Source of the DNA: Pterois miles
Lineage: Eukaryota > Chordata > Actinopteri > Perciformes > Scorpaenidae
Assembly: GCA_947000775.1 (NCBI GenBank)
Contig: CAMQGK010000007.1
Location: 719,501 to 783,500 of the forward strand
Direction: 5' to 3'
Length of the DNA: 64,000 nt
In this document: positions 40,189 to 53,900 of the stretch, in pieces
Position numbering within the stretch: position 1 is the stretch's first letter
Layout: every line of letters begins with the position of its first letter
The notes under the pieces: generated by a model
Told to the model about the DNA's origin: nothing
Seen by the model: the letters and a program-made list of their open reading frames with translations, nothing else
Databases searched by the model: none
Made by a program: the position numbers and the translations under genes

Positions 40189-43100
40189 TCCGGAATTGTA
40201 ACGTTGTATGTTTTAAAATAGAAGTTGAACATTCCGAAATTGTGACGTTGTGTTCTTAATAACAAAACTGAACATTCCGGAATTTTAACGTCATATGTTC
40301 TAAAATAGAAGCTGAACATTCTGGAATTGTTAAAGTATATATTCTAAAATAGAAGCTCAACATTCCGGAATTGTAACGTTATTTGTTCGAAAATAGAAGC
40401 TGAACATTCCTGAATTTCAATGTCATGTGTTCTAAAGTAGAATCTAAACATTCCCTAATTGTAACGTTATATGTTCTAAAATAGAAGTTGAACATTCTGG
40501 AATTTTAACGTTTTGTGTTCCAAAATAGAAGCTGAACATTCCGCAATTTTAATGTCATGTTTTCTAAAATAGAAGTTGAACATTCTGGAATTGTAAGTTG
40601 AATGTTCTAAAATAGAAGCTGAACATTCCGTAATTTTAATGTGATGTGTTCTAAAATAGAAGCTGAACATTCTGGAATTTTTACGTTGTATGTTCTAAAA
40701 CAGAAGCTGAACATTCCGGAATTGTTACATTATATGTCCTAAAATAGAAGCTGAACATTCTGGAATTATTACATTATATGTTCAAAAATAGAAGCTGAAC
40801 ATTCCAGAATTGTAACGTTGTATGTTTTAAAATAGAAGTTGAACATTCCGAAATTGTAACGTTGTGTTCTTAATAACAAAACTGAACATTCCGGAATTTT
40901 AACGTCATATGTTCTAAAATAGAAGCTGAATATTCTGGAATTGTTAAAGTATATATGCTAAAATAGAATCTGAACATTTCGAAATGTTAACGTCGTGTTC
41001 TAAAATAGAAGTTGAACATTCTGGAATTGTTACGTTAGAAATTCTAAAACAGAAGCTGAACATAACGAAATTGTAACGTTATACGTTCTAAAACAGAAAT
41101 GGAACATTCCGTAACTGTTACATTATATGTTCTAAAATAGAAGCTGATCATTCTGGAATTATTACATTGTATGTTCTAACATAGAAGCTGAACATTCCGG
41201 AATTTTAATGTTGTGTGTTGTAAAATAAAAGCTGAACATTCCCGAATTTTAATGTCATATGCTCCAAAATAGAAGCTGAACATTCTGGAATTGTTACGTT
41301 ACATGTTGTAAGATAAAAGCTGAACAGTCTGAAATTGTAATGTTATATGTTCCAAAATAGAAGCTGAACATTCTGAAATTTTAACGTTGTCTTCTAAAGT
41401 AGAAGCTTAACATTCAAGAATTTAAACGTCATGTGTTCTAAAAGAGAAGCTGAACATTCTGGAATTGTTACGCTATATGTTCTAAAATAGAATCTGAACA
41501 TTTCGAAATGTTAACGTCGTGTTTTAAAATAGAAGCTGAACATTCTGGAATTGTTACGTTATATGTTCTAAAATAGAAGCTGAACATTCTGGAATTTTTA
41601 TGTTATATTTTCTTAAATAGAAGCTGAACATTTCAGAAATTTAATGTCATGTGTTCTAAAATAGAATCTGAACATTTCGAAATGTTAACGTCGTGTTCTA
41701 AAATAGAAGCTGAACATTCTGGAATTGTTACGTTATATGTTCAAAAATATAAGCTGAACTTTACGGAATTTTAACGTTATATGTTCTAAAATAGAAGCTG
41801 AACATTTCAGAATTTTAACGTCATGTGTTCTAAAATAGAAGCTGAACATTCCTGAATTTTAATGTCATGTGTTCTAAAACAGAAGCTGAACATTCTGGAA
41901 TTGTTATTTTATCAGTTCTAAAATAGCAGCTGAACATTCCAAAATTGTAACATTATACATTCTAAAACAGAAGCGGAACATTCCGGAATTTGTACGTTAT
42001 ATGTTCTAAAATAGAAGCTGAACTTACCGGAGTTGTAATGTTATGTGTTCTAAAATAGAAGCTGAACATTCCGGAATTGTAACGTTATATGTTCTAAAAT
42101 AGACGCTGAACATTCTGGAATTTTAACGTTGTGTTCTAAAGAACAAAACTGAACATTCCGGAATTTTAACGTTATATGTTCCAAAATAGAAGCTGAACAT
42201 TCCGAAATATTAACGTCGTATTCTAAAATAAACGCTGAACATTCCGGAATTTTAATGTTATGTGTTCTAAAATAGAAGCTGAACATTCTGGAATTGTTAC
42301 GTTATATGTTCTAAGATAGAAGCTGAACATTCCGAAACTGTAATGTTATATGTTCTAAAATAGAAGCTGAACATTCCGGAATTGTAACGTTATATGTTCT
42401 AAAATAAACGCTGAACATTCTGGAATTTTAATGTTGTGTTCTAAAGAAAAAAACTGAATATTCCGGAATTTTAAAGTTATATATTCCAAAATAGAAGCTG
42501 AACATTCCTAAAATTTAACAGTGTGTTCTAAAATAGAAGCTGAACATTCCGGAATTTTAACGTTATGTGTTCTAAAATAGAAGCTGAACATTCCAAAACT
42601 GTAACGTTATATGTTCTAAAATAGAGGCTGAACATTCTTGAATTGTTACATTTTATGTTCTAAAATAGAAGCTGAACATTCTGCATTTGTTACGTTACAT
42701 GTTCTAAAATAAAAGCTGAACAGTCTGAAATTGTAATGTTATATGTTCGAAAGTAGAAGCTGAGCATTCTGAAATTTTAACGTTGTCTTCTAAAATAGAA
42801 GCTTAACATTCCTGAATTTTAACGTCATATGTTCTAAAAGAGAAGCTGAACATTCTGGAATTGTTACGCTATATGTTCTAAAATAGAATCTCAACATTTC
42901 GAAATGTTAACGTCGGATTCTAAAATAGAAGCTGAATATTCCGGAATTTTAACGTTTTGTGTTCTAAAGTAGAAGCTGAACATTCTCGAATTTCAATGTC
43001 ATGTGTTCTAAAACAGAAGCTGAACATTCTGGAATTGTTATGTTTGACGTTCTAAAACAGAAGCTTAACATTCCGAAATTGTAACGTTATATGTTCTAAA

Positions 43101-43866
43101 ATAGAAGCTGAACATTCCGAAATTGTAACGTTATACGTTCTAAAACAGAAGCTGAACATTCCGGAATTGTTCCGTTATATGTTTCAAAATAGAAGCTAAA
43201 CATTCCGGAATTTTAATGTCATTTGTTCTAAAATAGAAGCTGAACATTCTGGAATTTTTACGTTATATTTTTTAAAATTGAGGCTGAACATTCCGAAATT
43301 TTAACGTTATGTGTTCCAAAATAGAAGCTGAATATTCCGCAATTTTAATGTCATGTGTTCTAAAATAGAAGCTGAACATTCTGCAATTGTTACGTTTGAA
43401 GTTCTCAAACAGAAGCTGAATATTCTGAAATTGTAACGTTATATATTCTAAAATAGAAGCTGAACATTCTGGAATTGTACGTTGTATGTTCTAAAATAGA
43501 AGGTGAACATTTCGAAATGTTAACATCGTGTTCTAAAATAGAAGCTGAACATTCCTAAATTGTAACGTTATACGTTCTAAAATATAAGCTGAACATTCTT
43601 GAATTGTTAAAGTATATGTTCTGAAACAGAAGCCGAACATTCCGGAATTGTAACGTTATATGTTCCAAAATAGAAGATGAACATTCCCGAATTTTGATTT
43701 CATGTGTTCTAAAATAGAAGCTGAACATTCCTGAATTGTAACGTTATATGTTCTAAAATAGAAGCTGAACATTCTGGAATTGTTACATTTTATGTTCTAA
43801 CACAGAAGCTGAACATTCCGGAATTGTAACGTTATATGTTCTAAAATAAAAGCTGAACATTCCCGA

Positions 43867-44278
43867 CTGAACATTCCTCTCGCATGTATGTCGAGCCAAA
43901 CAAGCTCAGCATTTTCTTAGTAAATGTTTGAATCTCTGGGAGCCTGCCTTCATCCATCTGGCGGTAAAAGTTGACAAAGGGAGCTGTTGGTACGGAGGTA
44001 CGGACCGCGACTCTCCGCATCACACTGCAGCCCAATGCGGTCCAGCTGGAGGAGGTCTGGAGCGTCATCGGAAAAAGTAGAGTTAAAAACCCTGATCTCC
44101 TTTTAAGCAGCTGCAAAATCCCTAAGCGGCGTTAAAACTCCTCAGCCAGAGATGAGGTGTCTGCTGCATACCTCCTCAATTGCGCACCGACTGTTGATTT
44201 TATGACAAAGGCTGCGGGCCGGTGGAAATTTAAACACGGGCCGCAATTGGCCCGCGGGCCGGACTTTGGACATGCCTG
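43867..44278 (-). mobile_element. hAT-family fragment, copy 2
   Basis: This is the copy of the 38587-38998 fragment carried in E2, 5,280 bp downstream. It appears identical, with the same terminus (44259-44278), the same microhomology join on the left (CTGAACATTCC twice, 14 bp apart) and the same frameshifted transposase remnant (about 43880-44116). It was duplicated with the satellite and did not insert independently. Confidence 0.82.
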
Positions 44279-45138
44279 CGTTATACGTTTTAAAACAGAA
44301 GCGGAATATTCCGGAATTGTTACGTTATATGTTCTAAAATAGGGGCTGAACATTCCGGAACTTTGACGTTATGTGTTTTAATATAGAAGCTGTATATTCT
44401 GGATTTCTTACGTTATATGTTCTAAAATAGAAGCTGAACTTTCCGAAATTGTAACGTTATATGTTCTAAAATAGAAGCTGAACATTCCGGAATTTTAACG
44501 TTATGTGTTCTAAAATAGAAGCTGAACATTCCGAAACTTTAACGTTATATGTTCTAAAATAGAAGCTGAACATTCTGAAATTTTAACGTCATGTGTTCTA
44601 AAATAGAAGCTGAACATTCTGGAATTGTTACGTTTGAAGTTCTAAAACAGAAGCTGAACATTCCGAAATTGTAACGTTATACGTTCTAAAACAGAAGCTG
44701 AACATTCCGGAATTGTTACGTTATAGGTTCTAAAATAGAAGCTGAACATTCTGGAATTGTTACATTTTATGTTCTAAAACAGAAGCTGAACATCCCGGAA
44801 TTGTTATGTTTTATGTTCTAAAATAGAAGCTGAACATTCCGAAATTGTAACGTTACATGTTCTAACACAGAAGCTGAACATTCAAGAATTGTTACGTTAT
44901 ATGTTTTGAAATAGAAGCTGAACATTCTGGAATTTTAGCTTTGTGTTCTAAAGTACAAAACTGAACATTCCGGAATTGTCACGTTATATGTTCCAAAATA
45001 CAAGCTGAACATTCTGGAATTGTAACGTTATATGTTTCAAAATAGAAGCTGAATATTCCGGAATTTTAATGTCATTTGTTCCAAAATAGAATCTGAACAT
45101 TCTGGAATTGTTACGTTATATGTTCTAAAATAGAAGCT

Positions 45139-45468
45139 GAAGAAGAAGAAGAAGATCTGCCTTTATTAGTCCCACAGTGGGGAAATTCAATTTACACTCT
45201 GTTTAACTTATACATGGTACATGCACACAAACACACACACATGCAGTAATGGAGAGATGTCAGAGTGATGGGGCTGCTCCAGACAAGCGCCCCGAGCAGT
45301 TGGGGGTTTGGTGCCTTGCTCAGGGGCACCTCGGCAGAGGCCCAAGAGGTAAACTGGCACCTCTCCAGCTACCAGTTCACACTCAGTTTTCGGTCCATGT
45401 CGGGACTTGAACCGGTGACCCTCCGGTTCCCAAGCCAACTCCCTACAGACTGAGCTACTGCCGCCCCC
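45139..45468 (-). mobile_element. tRNA-derived SINE, copy 2
   Basis: This is the E2 copy of the SINE at 39859-40188, 5,280 bp downstream, with the same flanks and the same missing bases of the host monomer. It was carried by duplication of the satellite unit. Its A and B boxes lie at 45446-45457 and 45403-45413. Confidence 0.85.
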
Positions 45469-48444
45469 TCCGGAATTGTAACGTTGTATGTTTTAAAATA
45501 GAAGTTGAACATTCCGAAATTGTGACGTTGTGTTCTTAATAACAAAACTGAACATTCCGGAATTTTAACGTCATATGTTCTAAAATAGAAGCTGAACATT
45601 CTGGAATTGTTAAAGTATATATTCTAAAATAGAAGCTCAACATTCCGGAATTGTAACGTTATTTGTTCGAAAATAGAAGCTGAACATTCCTGAATTTCAA
45701 TGTCATGTGTTCTAAAGTAGAATCTAAACATTCCCTAATTGTAACGTTATATGTTCTAAAATAGAAGTTGAACATTCTGGAATTTTAACGTTTTGTGTTC
45801 CAAAATAGAAGCTGAACATTCCGCAATTTTAATGTCATGTTTTCTAAAATAGAAGTTGAACATTCTGGAATTGTAAGTTGAATGTTCTAAAATAGAAGCT
45901 GAACATTCCGTAATTTTAATGTGATGTGTTCTAAAATAGAAGCTGAACATTCTGGAATTTTTACGTTGTATGTTCTAAAACAGAAGCTGAACATTCCGGA
46001 ATTGTTACATTATATGTCCTAAAATAGAAGCTGAACATTCTGGAATTATTACATTATATGTTCAAAAATAGAAGCTGAACATTCCAGAATTGTAACGTTG
46101 TATGTTTTAAAATAGAAGTTGAACATTCCGAAATTGTAACGTTGTGTTCTTAATAACAAAACTGAACATTCCGGAATTTTAACGTCATATGTTCTAAAAT
46201 AGAAGCTGAATATTCTGGAATTGTTAAAGTATATATGCTAAAATAGAATCTGAACATTTCGAAATGTTAACGTCGTGTTCTAAAATAGAAGTTGAACATT
46301 CTGGAATTGTTACGTTAGAAATTCTAAAACAGAAGCTGAACATAACGAAATTGTAACGTTATACGTTCTAAAACAGAAATGGAACATTCCGTAACTGTTA
46401 CATTATATGTTCTAAAATAGAAGCTGATCATTCTGGAATTATTACATTGTATGTTCTAACATAGAAGCTGAACATTCCGGAATTTTAACGTTGTGTGTTG
46501 TAAAATAAAAGCTGAACATTCCCGAATTTTAATGTCATATGCTCCAAAATAGAAGCTGAACATTCTGGAATTGTTACGTTACATGTTGTAAGATAAAAGC
46601 TGAACAGTCTGAAATTGTAATGTTATATGTTCCAAAATAGAAGCTGAACATTCTGAAATTTTAACGTTGTCTTCTAAAGTAGAAGCTTAACATTCAAGAA
46701 TTTAAACGTCATGTGTTCTAAAAGAGAAGCTGAACATTCTGGAATTGTTACGCTATATGTTCTAAAATAGAATCTGAACATTTCGAAATGTTAACGTCGT
46801 GTTTTAAAATAGAAGCTGAACATTCTGGAATTGTTACGTTATATGTTCTAAAATAGAAGCTGAACATTCTGGAATTTTTATGTTATATTTTCTTAAATAG
46901 AAGCTGAACATTTCAGAAATTTAATGTCATGTGTTCTAAAATAGAATCTGAACATTTCGAAATGTTAACGTCGTGTTCTAAAATAGAAGCTGAACATTCT
47001 GGAATTGTTACGTTATATGTTCAAAAATATAAGCTGAACTTTACGGAATTTTAACGTTATATGTTCTAAAATAGAAGCTGAACATTTCAGAATTTTAACG
47101 TCATGTGTTCTAAAATAGAAGCTGAACATTCCTGAATTTTAATGTCATGTGTTCTAAAACAGAAGCTGAACATTCTGGAATTGTTATTTTATCAGTTCTA
47201 AAATAGCAGCTGAACATTCCAAAATTGTAACATTATACATTCTAAAACAGAAGCGGAACATTCCGGAATTTGTACGTTATATGTTCTAAAATAGAAGCTG
47301 AACTTACCGGAGTTGTAATGTTATGTGTTCTAAAATAGAAGCTGAACATTCCGGAATTGTAACGTTATATGTTCTAAAATAGACGCTGAACATTCTGGAA
47401 TTTTAACGTTGTGTTCTAAAGAACAAAACTGAACATTCCGGAATTTTAACGTTATATGTTCCAAAATAGAAGCTGAACATTCCGAAATATTAACGTCGTA
47501 TTCTAAAATAAACGCTGAACATTCCGGAATTTTAATGTTATGTGTTCTAAAATAGAAGCTGAACATTCTGGAATTGTTACGTTATATGTTCTAAGATAGA
47601 AGCTGAACATTCCGAAACTGTAATGTTATATGTTCTAAAATAGAAGCTGAACATTCCGGAATTGTAACGTTATATGTTCTAAAATAAACGCTGAACATTC
47701 TGGAATTTTAATGTTGTGTTCTAAAGAAAAAAACTGAATATTCCGGAATTTTAAAGTTATATATTCCAAAATAGAAGCTGAACATTCCTAAAATTTAACA
47801 GTGTGTTCTAAAATAGAAGCTGAACATTCCGGAATTTTAACGTTATGTGTTCTAAAATAGAAGCTGAACATTCCAAAACTGTAACGTTATATGTTCTAAA
47901 ATAGAGGCTGAACATTCTTGAATTGTTACATTTTATGTTCTAAAATAGAAGCTGAACATTCTGCATTTGTTACGTTACATGTTCTAAAATAAAAGCTGAA
48001 CAGTCTGAAATTGTAATGTTATATGTTCGAAAGTAGAAGCTGAGCATTCTGAAATTTTAACGTTGTCTTCTAAAATAGAAGCTTAACATTCCTGAATTTT
48101 AACGTCATATGTTCTAAAAGAGAAGCTGAACATTCTGGAATTGTTACGCTATATGTTCTAAAATAGAATCTCAACATTTCGAAATGTTAACGTCGGATTC
48201 TAAAATAGAAGCTGAATATTCCGGAATTTTAACGTTTTGTGTTCTAAAGTAGAAGCTGAACATTCTCGAATTTCAATGTCATGTGTTCTAAAACAGAAGC
48301 TGAACATTCTGGAATTGTTATGTTTGACGTTCTAAAACAGAAGCTTAACATTCCGAAATTGTAACGTTATATGTTCTAAAATAGAAGCTGAACATTCCGA
48401 AATTGTAACGTTATACGTTCTAAAACAGAAGCTGAACATTCCGG

Positions 48445-50985
48445 AATTGTTCCGTTATATGTTTCAAAATAGAAGCTAAACATTCCGGAATTTTAATGTC
48501 ATTTGTTCTAAAATAGAAGCTGAACATTCTGGAATTTTTACGTTATATTTTTTAAAATTGAGGCTGAACATTCCGAAATTTTAACGTTATGTGTTCCAAA
48601 ATAGAAGCTGAATATTCCGCAATTTTAATGTCATGTGTTCTAAAATAGAAGCTGAACATTCTGCAATTGTTACGTTTGAAGTTCTCAAACAGAAGCTGAA
48701 TATTCTGAAATTGTAACGTTATATATTCTAAAATAGAAGCTGAACATTCTGGAATTGTACGTTGTATGTTCTAAAATAGAAGGTGAACATTTCGAAATGT
48801 TAACATCGTGTTCTAAAATAGAAGCTGAACATTCCTAAATTGTAACGTTATACGTTCTAAAATATAAGCTGAACATTCTTGAATTGTTAAAGTATATGTT
48901 CTGAAACAGAAGCCGAACATTCCGGAATTGTAACGTTATATGTTCCAAAATAGAAGATGAACATTCCCGAATTTTGATTTCATGTGTTCTAAAATAGAAG
49001 CTGAACATTCCTGAATTGTAACGTTATATGTTCTAAAATAGAAGCTGAACATTCTGGAATTGTTACATTTTATGTTCTAACACAGAAGCTGAACATTCCG
49101 GAATTGTAACGTTATATGTTCTAAAATAAAAGCTGAACATTCCCGACTGAACATTCCTCTCGCATGTATGTCGAGCCAAACAAGCTCAGCATTTTCTTAG
49201 TAAATGTTTGAATCTCTGGGAGCCTGCCTTCATCCATCTGGCGGTAAAAGTTGACAAAGGGAGCTGTTGGTACGGAGGTACGGACCGCGACTCTCCGCAT
49301 CACACTGCAGCCCAATGCGGTCCAGCTGGAGGAGGTCTGGAGCGTCATCGGAAAAAGTAGAGTTAAAAACCCTGATCTCCTTTTAAGCAGCTGCAAAATC
49401 CCTAAGCGGCGTTAAAACTCCTCAGCCAGAGATGAGGTGTCTGCTGCATACCTCCTCAATTGCGCACCGACTGTTGATTTTATGACAAAGGCTGCGGGCC
49501 GGTGGAAATTTAAACACGGGCCGCAATTGGCCCGCGGGCCGGACTTTGGACATGCCTGCGTTATACGTTTTAAAACAGAAGCGGAATATTCCGGAATTGT
49601 TACGTTATATGTTCTAAAATAGGGGCTGAACATTCCGGAACTTTGACGTTATGTGTTTTAATATAGAAGCTGTATATTCTGGATTTCTTACGTTATATGT
49701 TCTAAAATAGAAGCTGAACTTTCCGAAATTGTAACGTTATATGTTCTAAAACAGAAGCTGAACATTCTGGAATTGTTATTTTATCAGTTCTAAAATAGCA
49801 GCTGAACATTCCAAAATTGTAACATTATACATTCTAAAACAGAAGCGGAACATTCCGGAATTTGTACGTTATATGTTCTAAAATAGAAGCTGAACTTACC
49901 GGAGTTGTAATGTTATGTGTTCTAAAATAGAAGCTGAACATTCCGGAATTGTAACGTTATATGTTCTAAAATAGACGCTGAACATTCTGGAATTTTAACG
50001 TTGTGTTCTAAAGAACAAAACTGAACATTCCGGAATTTTAACGTTATATGTTCCAAAATAGAAGCTGAACATTCCGAAATATTAACGTCGTATTCTAAAA
50101 TAAACGCTGAACATTCCGGAATTTTAATGTTATGTGTTCTAAAATAGAAGCTGAACATTCTGGAATTGTTACGTTATATGTTCTAAGATAGAAGCTGAAC
50201 ATTCCGAAACTGTAATGTTATATGTTCTAAAATAGAAGCTGAACATTCCGGAATTGTAACGTTATATGTTCTAAAATAAACGCTGAACATTCTGGAATTT
50301 TAATGTTGTGTTCTAAAGAAAACAACTGAATATTCCGGAATTTTAAAGTTATATATTCCAAAATAGAAGCTGAACATTCCTAAAATTTAACAGTGTGTTC
50401 TAAAATAGAAGCTGAACATTCCGGAATTTTAACGTTATGTGTTCTAAAATAGAAGCTGAACATTCCAAAACTGTAACGTTATATGTTCTAAAATAGAGGC
50501 TGAACATTCTTGAATTGTTACATTTTATGTTCTAAAATAGAAGCTGAACATTCTGCATTTGTTACGTTACATGTTCTAAAATAAAAGCTGAACAGTCTGA
50601 AATTGTAATGTTACATGTTCGAAAGTAGAAGCTGAGCATTCTGAAATTTTAACGTTGTCTTCTAAAATAGAAGCTTAACATTCCTGAATTTTAACGTCAT
50701 ATGTTCTAAAAGAGAAGCTGAACATTCTGGAATTGTTACGCTATATGTTCTAAAATAGAATCTCAACATTTCGAAATGTTAACGTCGGATTCTAAAATAG
50801 AAGCTGAATATTCCGGAATTTTAACGTTTTGTGTTCTAAAGTAGAAGCTGAACATTCTCGAATTTCAATGTCATGTGTTCTAAAACAGAAGCTGAACATT
50901 CTGGAATTGTTATGTTTGACGTTCTAAAACAGAAGCTTAACATTCCGAAATTGTAACGTTATATGTTCTAAAATAGAAGCTGAAC
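48445..50985. repeat. 5,280-bp unit, copy E3, internally deleted
   Basis: E3 follows E2 at +5,280 bp to about 49751, then jumps. From there the match to E2 is at +2,592 bp, so 2,688 bp is missing, including the whole SINE. The join lies inside the shared word GTTCTAAAA, which fits unequal exchange between two out-of-register monomers. The hAT fragment is kept. The match to E2 ends near 50985. Small differences from E2 include C50614 against T48022 and a GAAAACAACTG variant near 50325. Confidence 0.87.
49147..49558 (-). mobile_element. hAT-family fragment, copy 3
   Basis: This is the third copy, in E3, a further 5,280 bp downstream, again with the same junctions and the same broken transposase remnant (about 49160-49396). 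Unlike E1 and E2, E3 has no SINE, because its internal deletion begins about 190 bp to the right of this fragment. Confidence 0.82.
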
Positions 50986-53900
50986 ATTCTGGAATTTTAA
51001 CGTCATATGTTCTAAAATAGAAGCTGAACATTCTGGAATTGTTACGTTATATGTTTCAAAATAGAAGCTAAACATTCCGGAATTTTAATGTCATTTGTTC
51101 TAAAATAGAAGCTGAACATTCTGGAATTTTTACGTTATATGTTTTAAAATTGAGGCTGAACATTCCGAAATTTTAACGTTATGTGTTCCAAAATAGAAGC
51201 TGAATATTCCGCAATTTTAATGTCATGTGTTCTAAAATAGAAGCTGAACATTCTGCAATTGTTACGTTTGAAGTTCTCAAACAGAAGCTGAATATTCTGG
51301 AATTTTTACGTTATATGTTTTAAAATAGAAGCTGAACATTCCAGAATTTTAACGTTATATGTTCCAAAATAGAAGCTGAACATTCCGCAATTTTAATGTC
51401 ATGTGTTCTAAAACAGAAGCTGAACATTCTGGAATTGTTATGTTTGACGTTCTAAAACAGAAGCTGTACATTCCGAAATTGTAACGTTATACGTTCTAAA
51501 ATAGAAGCGGAACTTTCCGGAATTATTACATTATATGTTCTCAAATAGAATCTGAACATTCTGGAATTATTACATTATATGTTCTAAAACAGAAGCTGAA
51601 CATTCCGGAATTGTTCCGTTATATGTTCTAAAATAGAGGCTGAACATTCCGGAATTGTTACATTTTATGTTCTAAAATAGAAGCTGAACATTCTGGAATT
51701 TTAACGTTGTGTTCTAAAGAACAAAACTAAATATTCCGGAATTTTAAAGTTATATATTCCAAAATAGAAGTTGAACATTCTGAAAATTTAACGGCGTGTT
51801 CTAAAATAGAATCTGAACATTCCGGTATTTTAACGTGATGTGTTCTAAAATAGAAGCTGAACATTCCGAAACTGTAACGTTATATGTTCTAAAATAGAGG
51901 CTGAACGTTCTTGAATTGTTACATTTTATGTTCTAAAATAGAAGCTGAACATTCTGGAATTGTTATGTTTCATGTTTTAAAATAGAAGCTGAACATTCTG
52001 GAATTTTAACGTTGTGTTCTAAAGAACAAAACTGAACATTCCGGAATTATGACGTTATATGTTCTAAAATAGAAGCTTAACATTCTGGAATTGTACGTTT
52101 TATGTTCTTAAATAGAAGCTGAACATTCCTGAATTTTAACGTCATGTGTTCTAAAATAGAATCTGAACATTCCCTAATTGTAACGTTATATGTTCTAAAA
52201 CAGAAGCTGAACATACCGGAATTTTAACGTTATGTATTCCAAAATAGAAGCTGAACATTCCGCAATTTTAATGTCATGTGTTCTGAAATAGAAGCTGAAC
52301 ATGCTGGAATTTTTACGTTTTATGTTCTAAAATAGAAGCTGAACATTTCAGAATTTTAATGTCATGTGTTCTAAAATAGAATCTGAACATTCCCTAATTG
52401 TAACATTATATGTTCTAAAATAGAAGCTGAACATTCCGGAATTTTAACGTTATGTATTCCAAAATAGAAGCTGAACATTCCGCAATTTTAATGTCATGTG
52501 TTCTAAAATAGAAGCTGAACATTCTGCAAATGTTACGTTATATGTTCTAAAACAAAAGCTGAACATTCTGAAATTCTAACGTTATATGTTGTAAAATAGA
52601 AGCTGAACAATCTGAAATTTTAACGTTGTCTTCTAAAATAGAAGCGTAACATTAAAGAATTTTAATGTCATATGTTCTATAAGAGAAGCTGAACATTCTG
52701 GAATTGTTACGTTATATGTTCTAAAATAGAAGCTGAACATTCCGGAATTTTAATGTTATGTGTTCCAAAATAGAAGCTGAACATTCCGCAATTTTAATGT
52801 CATGTGTTCTAAAATAGAAGCTGAACATTCTACAATAGTTTCGTTATATGTTCTAAAATAAAAGCTGAACGTTCTGAAATTTAAACATTATATGTTATAA
52901 AATAGAAGCTGAACATTCTGAAATTTTAACATTGTCTTCTAAAATAGAAGCTTAACATTCTGGAATTGTTAGGTTATAGGTTCTGAAATAGAAGCTGAAC
53001 ATTCTGGAATTGTTACGTTTTACGTTCTAAAATAGAAGCTGAACATTCTGAAATTTTAACGTTGTCTTCTAAAATAGAAGCTTAACATTCCAGAATTTTT
53101 ATGTTATATGTTCTAAAATAGAAGCTGAACATTCTGGAATTGTTACGTTATATGTTCTAAAATAGAAGATGAATATTCCGGAATTTTAACGTTATGTGTT
53201 CTAAAATAGAAGCTAAACATTCCCGAATTTTAATATCATGTGTTCTAAAACAGAAGCTGAGCATTCTGGAATTTTTATGTAATATGTTCTAAAAGAGAAG
53301 CTGAACATTTCGGAATTTTAACGTTATGTGTTCCAAAATAGAAGCTGAACATTCCGCAATTTTAATGTCATGTGTTCTAAAATAGAAGCTGAACATTCTG
53401 GAATTGTACGTTATATGTTCTAAAATAGAAGCTGAACATTCCCTAATTGTAACGTCATGTGTTCTAAAACAGAAGCTGAACATTCCGAAATTGTAACGTT
53501 ATATGTTCTAAAATAGAAGCTGAACAATCTGAAATTTTAACGTTGTCTTCTACAATAGAAGCATAACATTAAAGATTTTTAACGTTATATGTTCTAAAAT
53601 AGAAGCTGAACATTCTGGAATTGTACGTTGTATTTTCTAAAATAGAAGCTGAACATTCTGGAATTTTAATGTCATGTGTTCTGAAATAGAATCTGAACAT
53701 TCCGTAATTGTAACGTTAAGTGTTCTAAAATAGAAGCTGAACATTCTGGAATTGTACATTGTATGTTCTAAAATAGAAGCTGAACATTCGGGAATTGTAC
53801 GTTGTATGTTCTAAAATAGAAACTGAACATTTCAGAATTTTAAAGTCATGTGTTCTAAAATAGAATCTGAACATTTCGAAATGTTAACTTTGTGTTCTAA

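Larger units (their letters stand above)
37841..43164. repeat. 5.28-kb higher-order unit with hAT and SINE, copy E1
   Basis: This unit carries the hAT fragment and the SINE. It matches E2 at an offset of 5,280 bp across most of its length. At its left end the offset is 5,324 bp, because E1 holds one extra 44-bp monomer (about 38227-38270) that E2 and E3 lack. E1 and E2 otherwise differ at very few positions, for example A39747 against G45027 and T41209 against C46489, both CpG against its decay product. No intact gene is present. Confidence 0.88.
43165..48444. repeat. 5,280-bp higher-order unit, copy E2
   Basis: This is a complete second copy with both foreign insertions. Its length of 5,280 bp equals 120 times 44, though with insertions inside it this may be coincidence. 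It shares with E3 the absence of the extra monomer found in E1, which suggests that E2 and E3 are the closest pair. Confidence 0.88.

Noticed and set aside
39928..40319. Open frames over the SINE on both strands
   Set aside because: The sequence is explained by a tRNA-like head with A and B boxes, a SINE body and a microsatellite tail. The frames extend into satellite and look non-coding.
37841..48444. Independent insertions of the hAT fragment and the SINE at several sites
   Set aside because: All copies have identical flanks and junctions at a constant 5,280-bp offset, so each inserted once and was duplicated with the satellite.
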